Source: Actinoplanes sp. NBRC 103695 (GTDB lineage Bacteria > Actinomycetota > Actinomycetes > Mycobacteriales > Micromonosporaceae). From it: a stretch of DNA of 64,000 bases. The notes below the pieces were generated by a model. It ran no database searches. It saw nothing but the letters and a program-made list of their open reading frames with translations, and was not told the origin of the DNA. Location: NCBI RefSeq assembly GCF_030269485.1, contig NZ_BSTL01000004.1, positions 310,001 to 374,000 of the forward strand, in the 5' to 3' direction. The position numbers were made by a program, and so were the translations under genes. Each line of letters opens with the position of its first letter. Position 1 is the first letter of the stretch. Positions 46,203 to 54,135 of the stretch are shown here, piece by piece.

Positions 46203-46558
46203 TTACGTTAGATCCTTGACCGCGCTCAAGAGGGTGTCGCGGCTTATCACTACGATGCTTTCGTATGGCGCGACGCCAGCATCTGAGGGTAACTGGTCGC
46301 GTAGTTCGGACGTTCGCTCAGTCCCGATCACAGCAAAGTTGCCGTCAATGAGCTCAAAATGTCGGGGCATGTGCAATTCGTGGCGCTGCCGCGTTGTGAT
46401 GGTGGGACACCAACCCGGCGAAGTATGCCAGAAGCCGGCAAAGCGCCGTCCGTCGGGGAGCTTAAGGACACGGGTGTAGTTTGTACCTCAACTAGGCCGC
46501 GCGCAGCAATTTCGGTGTACTCGCCCGGGTGAACCTCGCGTATTCGGCCAGCTGTCAT
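46203..46558 (-). pseudogene. Frameshifted gene of unknown family, about 118 codons
   Basis: From ATG 46558 the minus strand encodes about 27 residues (MTAGRIREVHPGEYTEIAAR...), after which the plausible continuation is in another frame: NYTRVLKLPDGRRFAGFWHT, then RQRHELHMPRHFELIDGNFAVIG and YESIVVISRDTLLSAVKDLT, with a TAA at 46203. The second part is coherent protein (strand, loop, helix) with modest codon bias, in keeping with lower GC. No family recognised. Confidence 0.45.
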
Positions 46559-46606
46559 GCATGCGGCAGTGCGAAGAGGTGAGTTGTGGTCAGCTGAGGA
46601 CAGCCG

Positions 46607-46732
46607 TCAGCCGACCCCTGCCAGAGGCAGCGTACGCGCCCGGGTGGTCTTCCTGCCTGCGAGCCATCGTGTGAAGATCGGGGTTACAGCCGCTCGACCG
46701 ACATTGACCAGTGCTGCTTCGACGCCGCTCAT
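46607..46732 (-). pseudogene. N-terminal fragment resembling an NLR-like (NACHT) protein
   Basis: ATG 46732 begins MSGVEAALVNVGRAAVTPIF, then TRWLAGRKTTRARTLPLAG and a stop at 46607. This matches the opening helices of actinobacterial NACHT ATPases (short N-terminal helical domain starting with G.EAAL and R.WL). The NTPase and sensor parts are missing, so it is a stub left after deletion. The assignment rests on pattern memory only. Confidence 0.35.
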
Positions 46733-46969
46733 CGTGACCACCCCCACGCGGAATGTAGCGGTCCCTTCAGGGCCGTGGCGAGGGCTCTGTGGCTGGGCTG
46801 CCCGTTCCACTCTCACATTGAGCGGATCTTGAGCGCGGAGCAGACAGAACGTGCACAGCGGGACGCGGGCGTGTCCGCGTCAACGGTGTTCAACGGCTGT
46901 GTGCTGCTGCGAACGGCGCGGCGTCTGCGCAGGTCAATGGCAGAGTCGCAGGTCAGCGGTTCTTTTTCG

Positions 46970-48085
46970 TTAGATGTCGCGGAAGAAGCCGGTGACGTCG
47001 TCGGCGTAGAGGCCGGGCTGTTCCGCGGGCAGGAAGTTGCCGCCGGCCCGGAGCTCGGTCCAGTGGGTGACCGGGTTGGCTCGCTCGGCGAACCGCCGGA
47101 CGGTGATGTCGGTGACGGCCAGCGCTACGCCGAGCGGGACCGTCGACTTCTCCTTCGGCGTCCAGGCGTCCGGGTCGTGGGCGGTCTCCCAGTAGAGGTT
47201 GGCCGATGAGCCGGCGGTGCCGGTGAACCAGTAGAGGCTCACGTTGGTGAGCAGCAGGTCCCGGTCGACGGCGTCCTCGGGGAGTTCGGCGGACGGGTCG
47301 GTCCACTCCTGGAACTTCTCGACGATCCAGGCGAGCTGCCCCGCGGGCGAGTCGTGCAGCCCGAACGCGAGGGTCTGCGGCCGGGTCGACTGGATGGCGT
47401 TGAAGCCCATCCTGTCGTCGCGGAACTCCTGGAGGCGGCGCAGCCGGTCCTGCTCGGCGTCGGTGAGGCCGTCGAAGTCGGCGGGGTCGCCGGTCGGGAA
47501 GGTGAGGTGGCCGTTGACGTGGATCCCGATCACCTTGCCGGGCGCCTGCCGGCCCATCTCGACGGCGATCGCGGCGCCGCCGCCGGTGCCCTGGACGCCG
47601 TAACGGTCGTAGCCGAGCCGCGCCATGATCTCGTTGAGGGCGGCCGCGCTCCTTGCGGTGGTCCAGCCCGCGGCCGTGAGCGGGCCGGAGAAGCCGACGC
47701 CGGGGTTGCTGACCAGCACCAGGTGGAAGTGCTCGCGCAGCTTCTCGACGACCGGGAGGTAGAGCGCGAACGAGCCGGGCCAGTCGTGGCTGATCAGCAG
47801 TGGCGTCGCGGCGGGGTCGGCCGAGCGGATGTGGGCGAAGTGCAGGGTCTGCCCGTCGACCTCGGTGAGGAACTGGGGCAGGCGGTTGAGGGCGGCCTCG
47901 GCGGCGCGCCAGTCGTACTCCTGGGCCCAGTAGGCGGCGAGGTCGCGCAGATAGCCGGCGGGGACGCCGCGGGTCCAGCCCTGGCCGGGGATCTCCGGGG
48001 TCCAGCGGGTGCGCGTCAGCCGGTCACGCAGGTCATCCAGGTCGGCCTGCGGGACGGCGATCCGGAAGGGGCGGATCTCGCTCAT
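46970..48085 (-). CDS. Epoxide hydrolase homologue lacking catalytic residues
   Basis: 371 aa from ATG 48085 (GAGGAGACG upstream). EHN N-terminal domain (RIAVPQADLDDLRDRLTRTRW) followed by an alpha/beta-hydrolase core. Cap Tyr motifs are kept (LYWFTGTAGSSANLYWE). In active relatives the nucleophile Asp lies in GGDWG; here the strand reads VQGTGGGAA. The general-base His in GGHF is Asn (GGNFLPAEQP), and the oxyanion HGWPGS is SHDWPGS. The fold is intact and codon use normal, so it may be a maintained pseudoenzyme. It diverges from the TetR gene and shares its operators. Confidence 0.85.
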   Translation of the reverse strand: MSEIRPFRIAVPQADLDDLRDRLTRTRWTPEIPGQGWTRGVPAGYLRDLAAYWAQEYDWRAAEAALNRLPQFLTEVDGQTLHFAHIRSADPAATPLLISHDWPGSFALYLPVVEKLREHFHLVLVSNPGVGFSGPLTAAGWTTARSAAALNEIMARLGYDRYGVQGTGGGAAIAVEMGRQAPGKVIGIHVNGHLTFPTGDPADFDGLTDAEQDRLRRLQEFRDDRMGFNAIQSTRPQTLAFGLHDSPAGQLAWIVEKFQEWTDPSAELPEDAVDRDLLLTNVSLYWFTGTAGSSANLYWETAHDPDAWTPKEKSTVPLGVALAVTDITVRRFAERANPVTHWTELRAGGNFLPAEQPGLYADDVTGFFRDI

Positions 48086-48105
48086 TGTCGTCTCCTCGTC
48101 GAGTT

Positions 48106-48125
48106 GGAACGGATTAGTTCGTTCC
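48106..48125. promoter_or_regulatory. TetR-type operator 1 (GGAACG...CGTTCC)
   Basis: Perfect 6-bp arms around eight bases, 21 bp upstream of the epoxide-hydrolase-like start, followed directly by GTTCG, which is shared with operator 2. Confidence 0.6.
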
Positions 48126-48159
48126 GTTCGAGACCAGCCTAGCAGCGTGAAACCCGGAG

Positions 48160-48176
48160 CGGAATACTTTGTTCCG
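48160..48176. promoter_or_regulatory. TetR-type operator 2 (CGGAA...TTCCG)
   Basis: Perfect 5-bp arms around seven bases, 20 bp upstream of the TetR start. The half-site GTTCCGTTCG is identical to operator 1, so one protein probably binds both and controls both directions. Confidence 0.6.
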
Positions 48177-48195
48177 TTCGGGTATCGTGGCCGGC

Positions 48196-48819
48196 ATGCC
48201 CAGCCCGACATCCGGCCGCGCCCGGCAGGCGGTCCGCAACAACGAGGTGATCCTGGCCGCCGCGCGTGAGGTCTTCCTGGCGGACCACCGCGCACCGATC
48301 TCCGCGGTCGCCGACCGCGCCGGCGTCGGCATCAGTGCCCTCTACCGCCGGTACGCGAACAAGGAAGACCTGCTGCGCACCCTCTGCCACGACGGTCTGC
48401 GCACCTACATCGCCGAGGCCGAACGCGCCGCCCAGGACCCGGACGGGTGGACCGCCTTCGAGATGTTCCTGCGGGGTGTGGTGGACGCCGACGTCCACTC
48501 GCTCACCGTGCACCTGGCCGGCACGTTCACCCCGACCGACGAGATGAACACCGACGCGGTACGCGCGGGTGAGCTGGCGGACGCACTGTTCCGTCGGGCA
48601 CACCCGGCCATGCGCGCCGACGCCACGAGCGGTGACGTCCCGATGCTGCTGGAGATGTGCGCGGCGATCCGGCTGCCCGATCCGGCGCGTACCGCGGAGT
48701 TGCGACGGCGATACCTGACGATCCTGCTCGACGGGCTGCGCGAGGGAAGCACGCCGACGACGGCGGCGCCGACGACGGCCGAGCTCAGCTGGCGCTGGCG
48801 GCAAACGCCGGCCGCCTGA
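48196..48819 (+). CDS. TetR/AcrR family transcriptional regulator
   Basis: 207 aa from ATG 48196. N-terminal HTH (RQAVRNNEVILAAAREVFLA, then ISAVADRAGVGISALYRRYANKEDLL) and a helical ligand-binding C-terminus. No Shine-Dalgarno; TATCGT ends seven bases before the ATG, so the transcript is probably leaderless. Being divergent from the epoxide-hydrolase homologue with two matching operators between them, it most likely represses that gene and itself until a ligand binds. Confidence 0.92.
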   Translation: MPSPTSGRARQAVRNNEVILAAAREVFLADHRAPISAVADRAGVGISALYRRYANKEDLLRTLCHDGLRTYIAEAERAAQDPDGWTAFEMFLRGVVDADVHSLTVHLAGTFTPTDEMNTDAVRAGELADALFRRAHPAMRADATSGDVPMLLEMCAAIRLPDPARTAELRRRYLTILLDGLREGSTPTTAAPTTAELSWRWRQTPAA

Positions 48820-48823
48820 CCAC

Positions 48824-48859
48824 ACCCGGCCGCCAGCCCGCACCCGGCCGCCAGCCCGC
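48824..48859. repeat. 18-bp tandem duplication
   Basis: ACCCGGCCGCCAGCCCGC occurs twice with an 18-bp period, immediately after the TetR stop codon. Confidence 0.7.
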
Positions 48860-48901
48860 ACTCCGGGCCTGCGGACATGCGGCGGCCGGCGTTGCTGGAT
48901 C

Positions 48902-49210
48902 ATGTGCGTCATGGCTGCGCTGGTGGAGATTCACTTCCCGATGACCGCTGACGACGAGTGGATCGATGACGTCGGCGACTTCATGATCGATCTGGAGGAG
49001 GAGCTCGGCATCGAGGAGTACGACGACGGCGAGGAGTACGGCGACGCCTACATCTTCTTCATCGCGGGTGCGAGCGAGAGGACGCTGCTGGCGGCGGCGT
49101 CCAGGGTGGCGACCCGGGACGGTGTTCCCGCGGGCGCCTTCGCCATGGTGACCGACACCCAGGCTCCGCAGTTCGGCATGGGGCGGCGGGTGCAGCTTCC
49201 GGTGCGGTGA
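48902..49210 (+). CDS. Small acidic hypothetical protein
   Basis: 102 aa from ATG 48902; ATG 48911 gives 99 aa. The first half is strongly acidic (DDEWIDDVGDFMIDLEEELGIEEYDDGEEYGD) and the second an alpha/beta half (AYIFFIAGASERTLLAAASRV, PAGAFAMVTD). The pattern is that of a small ferredoxin-like alpha/beta fold, as in many actinobacterial hypotheticals. No partner gene is evident; it ends 8 bp from the convergent CHAT gene. Confidence 0.75.
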   Translation: MCVMAALVEIHFPMTADDEWIDDVGDFMIDLEEELGIEEYDDGEEYGDAYIFFIAGASERTLLAAASRVATRDGVPAGAFAMVTDTQAPQFGMGRRVQLPVR

Positions 49211-49218
49211 CCCAGCCG

Positions 49219-52200
49219 TCAGCCGCCGGAGTGCACATGGGCGGCCCACAGCGACGGGCTGAGCCCCGCGCATCGCTCGCGCAGGCCGCGTACCGCGTGG
49301 TGCAGTGCCTCGTCGGCCGACGACGGGTCGGGCGCGGTGGTGCCGTCGTGGGTCAGCCGGGCGTAGAAGGCCTCCGTGATCTGCGCGGCGGCACCCTCCT
49401 CGACCGGCCACAGCGTGCCGATCACGTGCCGATAGCCTGCCAGCTGGAACGCGGTGGCGGCGTGGATCGCCTCGTCGTGAAGCAGGTCCGGCGCGCGGAC
49501 GGTTTCGCAGGCGGACAGAAACGCCAGTGCCGCGCCGGGACGGTGCTCCTTCGCGACCCGGCCGACGGTCAATGCGCCGTCGTCGCCGTCCGCGAGGATC
49601 AGCCCGCTGCCGTCGGGGTCGGCGTGGTCGACCTGGTAGTGGCAGGCGAAGTGGACCAGGGAGTATTCGGGCAGCGCGGCGGCGACCCGGTGCACGTTGC
49701 CACCTTCGAGCAGCACGGACCCGGGTACGAGCCGCTGGACGGCATCCGCCTCGGTCCGCACCCGGTGGAGCGGAACGGCATCGCCTGGCGCTGCGACGAC
49801 GAGCACCCGGTCCAGATGCGAGCTGTCCACAGGTACGGTCCGCGCGTGCCGCAACGCACGGATCGTCGGCGTGTACGCGGAGATCACCCGGTCGAGCACG
49901 GTGCGGTGGCCGCCGTCGGTGTGGTGTCCGGCGGCGTGCAGCGGCAGTGGTGTCGCCGCCCCGGCCGGGCACCACCAGACCCGCGGCCACCTGCCGGCGT
50001 CAGCCGGCCGCCCGGTGTGCCCCAGCGCGGTCAGCACCGGTTCCGTGATCCGGTCCCACAGCCAGCCCAGGACGGCGGCGATCGCCCGCTGACCTTCTCG
50101 GCGCTCGCCGAGCGTGTCCGCGCCGGTCCGGGCGACCGCGTCGGCGAGCGACCGGGCCTGCCGCTCGACCGCCTCCTCGTCGAGGCCGGGCAGTGGCAGG
50201 GAACGGATGCCGTCGGCCGTGCAGAGCAGCGCGTCGCCCCGGTAGCGGCTCACATTGACCAGGACGATCGAGCCGTCACCCGCTTCCCGGCACAGTTCGG
50301 CCTCGCCCGGTGGGTGCAGCAGGCCCTCCAGCCCGGGTCTGGACTGCGCGCGGTCGAGCAGCTCACCGAGTTCCGTCTCGGCCTGCCGCCGCTCCAGCTG
50401 CAGGTCCGCGTGCATCTGGGGGTAGGAGAAGCCGGCGGCACGGCCACCGGCAGACGGTCCCTGGTGCTCCTCGACGTACCGCCGATCGGCCTCGGCGAGG
50501 TCGCTGAGGTCGAACGCCAGGACCACGATGTCCTCGGGGTTGCCGTCGAGAAGCTCCACGACGTCGAGCAGCCGGGCGTACTCCGCGCCGAGGGTGGGGT
50601 CGGCTGCCGCGATCCGGGCTCCGAAACCGCGCCGGTCCATGGTTTCGCTGAGTAGCGTGCCGCGGGCACGTTCCAGGAGTTCGGCCGCCTGACCGGGCCG
50701 ACCGGCGGCGATCGCTGCGGATGCCGCCTCGGAGGCGAGCCCGGCGGCCGCGGCCAGGCCGCGCTGCCGATCGCCGCGCCACATCACCATCGAGGACAGA
50801 CCGGGCAGCATCGTGATCGCATTCGTCAGCGGGGCCAGCGCTCTCTCGGGCTCGCCGGCCAGCATGTGGGTCCAGGCGAGACCACGCGCGGCGGCGATCC
50901 GGGTAGCCGCCGGTAACCGCTCGTCGAGGAACGCGTGGATGAAGGGACCCAGCGCATCGTCCGGTGCGGTGGCGCCGTAGCGGTGCAGCTCCTGCAACGC
51001 CAGACCGAGCGCGAAGTGCGCGACACCGGACCTGGGGTCGCGTCTTACGGCCTGCTCCGCGATGTCGCGCGCCTCACGGAGCAGGTCGAGGCTGTCCTCA
51101 ATGCCGGCCAGCTCGCGCAGCGCCGAGGACAGGTGGCCGAGCTGTTTCGCCGCGGTCGCCGGTGGCAGATTCAGCTGTGCTGATTCGCGGGTCAGCGCGA
51201 TCGATCCCCGGAGGTCGTCCACCCGCCCGGTCCGCCGCCACCGCTCGTGCTGCCCGCCGGCGGCCAGGTGGAACGCGAGCCCACGGCGGCGGTCACCGGG
51301 ATCCAGCGCGTTGAACGCCGCGGCTGCCGTGAGCATCGTGGCCGAGGCGTACGGTACGCCGCCGCCCTCGATCGCGGTCGCGTAGTAGGCGCGGGCCAGC
51401 TCGAACAGGAACGGGCCACGCAGCGGGTCGCCGTCCGGTGTCGCCGCGCAGGCGGACACCCCGGCCTTGGTCGCCTCGGCCAGGTTCGTGCTGTACGGCA
51501 CCGCCTGGGCGTAGTCGACCAGGGCCGCACACAGAGTGCCCTGCACCACCGCGGACGTCCTGCCCGCAACCTGTTCCGCGGCGGCGGCCTCGCGGGCGAC
51601 GTACACCGCGTTGCGGATCCAGCTCGGATGCCCGATCAGCCTGAACGCCTCCCGGAACCCCTCGACGCATTCCGTCGCGACCCGCATGTCCTGGTTCGCG
51701 TCGGCCTTCCAGGCGGTCAGCAGCAGCTCACTGGCCGCAGCCGCGGACGCGGCGTCGTCATGGTCGCGGGCCAGGTTGAAGATCGTCTGACCCGCGTGCC
51801 AGGTGAGGGTGCGCCTCAGGACCGGATCGCCGACCGGCACCGCAGCGAGCTGCCGGCCCAGCTCGGCGCACTCCGCCAGCGTGTCCGCGCCCGGATCGTG
51901 GGCCGGCCGGGCCGCCAGGCAGTCGATCAAGTTGCAGAGCCCGTACGCCAGGTCATCGTCGCCGAACGCGATGGCAAGCGCCTCGCGGCGGATCCGCTCG
52001 CCCTCGTCGAGCAGCGCGCGGTCCCGGATCCGGACGAAGCACTGGAGTACGAGCATCCCGAGGTGTCCCAGCGCCTCCGCGGTTCCCGGATGCATCCACG
52101 AGACGAACCGCACCGCGTGCCGGCAGCGATCCGCCACGGCGATCAGCTCGGCCGTGCTGACGTGGCCGGTATCCCCTACAAGCAGGCCACGCGCGTGGTC

Positions 52201-52527
52201 CAGCGCCTCCAGCTGCCCGCCGACGTTCGCGCGCTGCCACTCCTGGTAGGCGTTCCAGTACCGCGTCAGGCCCTCCCGGAACCAGTCCGGCGGCGACTGC
52301 CCGGGGTCCATGATCAAGGCGAACACGGTCGACAGATCGGCGTCCCCGGCCGGCGTCCCGGGCCGGGTGGTGAACCGGTGCCAGAACAGCAGCCCTGCCA
52401 GCTCCGCCTCGCCGGGGAAATCCCGGAGCAGCTCGGTGGCCTCGCGCAACGCGTCCAGACCGTTCACCACCGCCGGATCGCCGGTGCGGGCAAACCGGTC
52501 GACACGCTCCCGGACCGTCACCCTCAT
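49219..52527 (-). CDS. TPR-CHAT domain protein (caspase-like protease)
   Basis: 1102 aa from ATG 52527 (GTG 52521 is an alternative). About 650 residues of TPR-like helices precede a CHAT protease domain (about 830-1100). The catalytic dyad is His959/His963 in VHFACHYQVD and Cys1007 in FLSACETVRAPD; the end GYRHVIGTLWPV...SLWAAHVHSGG is typical. CHAT proteases are executioners in bacterial conflict systems and include the gasdermin-cleaving and Craspase enzymes. The divergent small protein and membrane protein 17 bp away are probable partners. Confidence 0.92.
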   Translation of the reverse strand: MRVTVRERVDRFARTGDPAVVNGLDALREATELLRDFPGEAELAGLLFWHRFTTRPGTPAGDADLSTVFALIMDPGQSPPDWFREGLTRYWNAYQEWQRANVGGQLEALDHARGLLVGDTGHVSTAELIAVADRCRHAVRFVSWMHPGTAEALGHLGMLVLQCFVRIRDRALLDEGERIRREALAIAFGDDDLAYGLCNLIDCLAARPAHDPGADTLAECAELGRQLAAVPVGDPVLRRTLTWHAGQTIFNLARDHDDAASAAAASELLLTAWKADANQDMRVATECVEGFREAFRLIGHPSWIRNAVYVAREAAAAEQVAGRTSAVVQGTLCAALVDYAQAVPYSTNLAEATKAGVSACAATPDGDPLRGPFLFELARAYYATAIEGGGVPYASATMLTAAAAFNALDPGDRRRGLAFHLAAGGQHERWRRTGRVDDLRGSIALTRESAQLNLPPATAAKQLGHLSSALRELAGIEDSLDLLREARDIAEQAVRRDPRSGVAHFALGLALQELHRYGATAPDDALGPFIHAFLDERLPAATRIAAARGLAWTHMLAGEPERALAPLTNAITMLPGLSSMVMWRGDRQRGLAAAAGLASEAASAAIAAGRPGQAAELLERARGTLLSETMDRRGFGARIAAADPTLGAEYARLLDVVELLDGNPEDIVVLAFDLSDLAEADRRYVEEHQGPSAGGRAAGFSYPQMHADLQLERRQAETELGELLDRAQSRPGLEGLLHPPGEAELCREAGDGSIVLVNVSRYRGDALLCTADGIRSLPLPGLDEEAVERQARSLADAVARTGADTLGERREGQRAIAAVLGWLWDRITEPVLTALGHTGRPADAGRWPRVWWCPAGAATPLPLHAAGHHTDGGHRTVLDRVISAYTPTIRALRHARTVPVDSSHLDRVLVVAAPGDAVPLHRVRTEADAVQRLVPGSVLLEGGNVHRVAAALPEYSLVHFACHYQVDHADPDGSGLILADGDDGALTVGRVAKEHRPGAALAFLSACETVRAPDLLHDEAIHAATAFQLAGYRHVIGTLWPVEEGAAAQITEAFYARLTHDGTTAPDPSSADEALHHAVRGLRERCAGLSPSLWAAHVHSGG

Positions 52528-52530
52528 CAA

Positions 52531-52538
52531 TCTATAGT
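52531..52538. promoter_or_regulatory. Shared palindromic -10 element between divergent genes
   Basis: TCTATAGT contains the palindrome CTATAG. On the plus strand TATAGT (52533-52538) ends six bases before ATG 52545, placing +1 on the A of the start codon. On the minus strand TATAGA/TAGATT lies 3-8 bases before the CHAT starts (ATG 52527 or GTG 52521). No ribosome site fits in the 17-bp gap, so both transcripts would be leaderless. Confidence 0.6.
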
Positions 52539-52544
52539 GGACCG

Positions 52545-52910
52545 ATGACGGACGTCACCGACCGGATCGCCCGGCTGTGCATCCTGCTCCAAGATCCCGG
52601 GGCCGGCGCGGACTTCGCCGCCGCGGGCGCGGACGGCGTCCGGCAACATCTGGTCACGGCGATGGAGACCGCGGCGGCGGACCCGGAACTGACCGCGGCG
52701 CTCGACGACCTGGACGAGCGGATGGCCGCCGCCGACTACGGGCACGTCACCCGGACGACCCGCGCGTTCCGGTCACTGCCCGGCAGCCGGGCTCAGCAGA
52801 TCGACGTGCTGGTCTGCCCCGCCCCGCGCCCCTGCTCCCGGGTCGAACGGGATCCGGCCACCTGCGCCCTGCTCGGCGGGCCTCTGAGGCCACACCGGAT
52901 GCGGTCGTGA
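52545..52910 (+). CDS. Small CHAT-associated protein with C-terminal Cys-rich motif
   Basis: 121 aa from ATG 52545. The N-terminal 80 residues are helical (RIARLCILLQD, LTAALDDLDERMAAADYGHV). The tail holds VLVCPAPRPCSRVE and, ten residues on, TCALLGGPLRP: three cysteines in a partial zinc-ribbon-like pattern that I associate with small proteins next to CHAT genes. It overlaps the next gene (GTGA) and diverges from the CHAT protease. It may be a regulator or substrate of the protease; this is inferred from context. Confidence 0.7.
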   Translation: MTDVTDRIARLCILLQDPGAGADFAAAGADGVRQHLVTAMETAAADPELTAALDDLDERMAAADYGHVTRTTRAFRSLPGSRAQQIDVLVCPAPRPCSRVERDPATCALLGGPLRPHRMRS

Positions 52911-53770
52911 TCGGCCTGCTCACCGGAATCGGCGCCAAGCTCGCCGAACGCTGGGCGGCGACCGTCGTCCTCCCTGGGCTGCTCTACGTCGCCGTGCTGG
53001 CGGCCGCGGCAATCCTCGGGCACCGGGACGCACTCGACGCCGCCAGGCTCGTGGCCGAGGTGAACACCTTGGCCTCGGCCACGCTGGCCGTCGCGGCGAT
53101 GGCCGCCGCGACCGGCGCGGGTCTCCTCGCGGGAGCGCTCGGCGCAGGCATCGAACGGTGCTGGCACCTGACCGCCTTATCGCCCGTCCCCGACCGGCTG
53201 ACCCGGCGCCGTCAGGCGCGCTGGAAGCAGGCCGATGACCGGGCCGGCGAGAACATCGTCGTGGACGCGCGGACCCGGACCGGCGCGCTCTCTCCGGCCA
53301 CCCTGGCCGCGCTGGCCCGCCGCGACAAGATCGCCCTCGAACCACCGACCGGCCCGTTCGGGATCGGCGATCGTCTCCGAGCCGCCGCGACCCGGCTGGA
53401 TCGCGCCTACCGGGTGCCGCTGCGCACCATCTGGCCGGCGCTCTGGCTGACTCTGCCGGACGCGACGCGAGCCGAGATCGACGCGTCCCGCACCGCGCAC
53501 GCCGCGGCGGCCCGGGCGGGCGGCTGGGCCATCCTCTACCTGCTGGCCGGCGTCCTGTGGTGGCCGGCCGCGATCGCCGCGCTCATCCTCGGCGTCATGT
53601 CGGTCATCCGTGGCCGGCTCACCGTGACCACGTTCGCCGAGCTCATCGAGGCGGCGGCCGACTGCCACCTGCGCGACCTGGCGACCCGGCTCGGCCTGTC
53701 CGGCTCCGGCCCGTTGACCCCTGCGGATGGGGAGGCGATGACCGCGTTGCTCGGCAAACAGACCCGATAG
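52907..53770 (+). CDS. CHAT-associated four-helix membrane protein
   Basis: 287 aa from GTG 52907 (GTGA overlap). Two transmembrane helices near the N-terminus (about 17-36, TVVLPGLLYVAVLAAAAI, and 53-82), a 110-residue cytoplasmic loop with a charged helix (RRRQARWKQADDRAGEN), and two more helices (about 205-245, GWAILYLLAGVLWWPAAIAALIL). The C-terminal 40 residues are soluble (CHLRDLATRLGL). No family is recognised. As the third member of the CHAT module it is a plausible membrane-perturbing effector or anchor. Confidence 0.75.
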   Translation: MIGLLTGIGAKLAERWAATVVLPGLLYVAVLAAAAILGHRDALDAARLVAEVNTLASATLAVAAMAAATGAGLLAGALGAGIERCWHLTALSPVPDRLTRRRQARWKQADDRAGENIVVDARTRTGALSPATLAALARRDKIALEPPTGPFGIGDRLRAAATRLDRAYRVPLRTIWPALWLTLPDATRAEIDASRTAHAAAARAGGWAILYLLAGVLWWPAAIAALILGVMSVIRGRLTVTTFAELIEAAADCHLRDLATRLGLSGSGPLTPADGEAMTALLGKQTR

Positions 53771-53774
53771 CGCC

Positions 53775-53950
53775 CGGCGTACCGCGAGGACCGCCGCGTC
53801 GTCGGTAAGCGGACGGGAGGAACTGTTCGGTGGTCAGCTCCGCGAGCGGGACCCGGTGCGGGCCGGACGATCGCCGACGGCCGCGAAGAACGCCGGGTTC
53901 GCCGTCTCCACCAGGTGCGCGGGCTGAGGCCACCGGTGCGGCGTAGGGCG
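53775..53950 (-). pseudogene. Gene debris, possibly alpha/beta-hydrolase tail
   Basis: In the 365-bp gap 53771-54135 the minus strand shows coding bias in more than one frame. HRWPQPAHLVETANPAFFAAV looks like the last helix of an alpha/beta hydrolase with its catalytic His (usually GHWPxLExP), followed in other frames by ELTTEQFLPSAYR and LTDDAAVLAVRRAL. Short and broken; identity is tentative. Confidence 0.3.
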
Positions 53951-54053
53951 TGATCACGTGGCCCGCGAATACCCACGACAACGAGGCGGAAACGGCTGGA
54001 TCCCTTGGAGGACCCTCCTTCTTTCGGGCGGCCTCGTCGACCCGTTCGGGGGA

Positions 54054-54080
54054 GTTTGGGCGTTCTGCCTGCGCGGGCAA
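54054..54080 (+). promoter_or_regulatory. Candidate SigB/SigF-type promoter
   Basis: GTTT (54054-54057), 17 bp, GGGCAA (54075-54080), 55 bp before the sigma factor start. It is close to the actinobacterial group-3 sigma consensus (GTTT...GGGTAA/T), consistent with autoregulation. Confidence 0.45.
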
Positions 54081-54135
54081 TAAGGAGCCGTCCGGCCAGG
54101 CTGTCCCCCCGGCAGCCCGACGAAGGAGATCCTCG

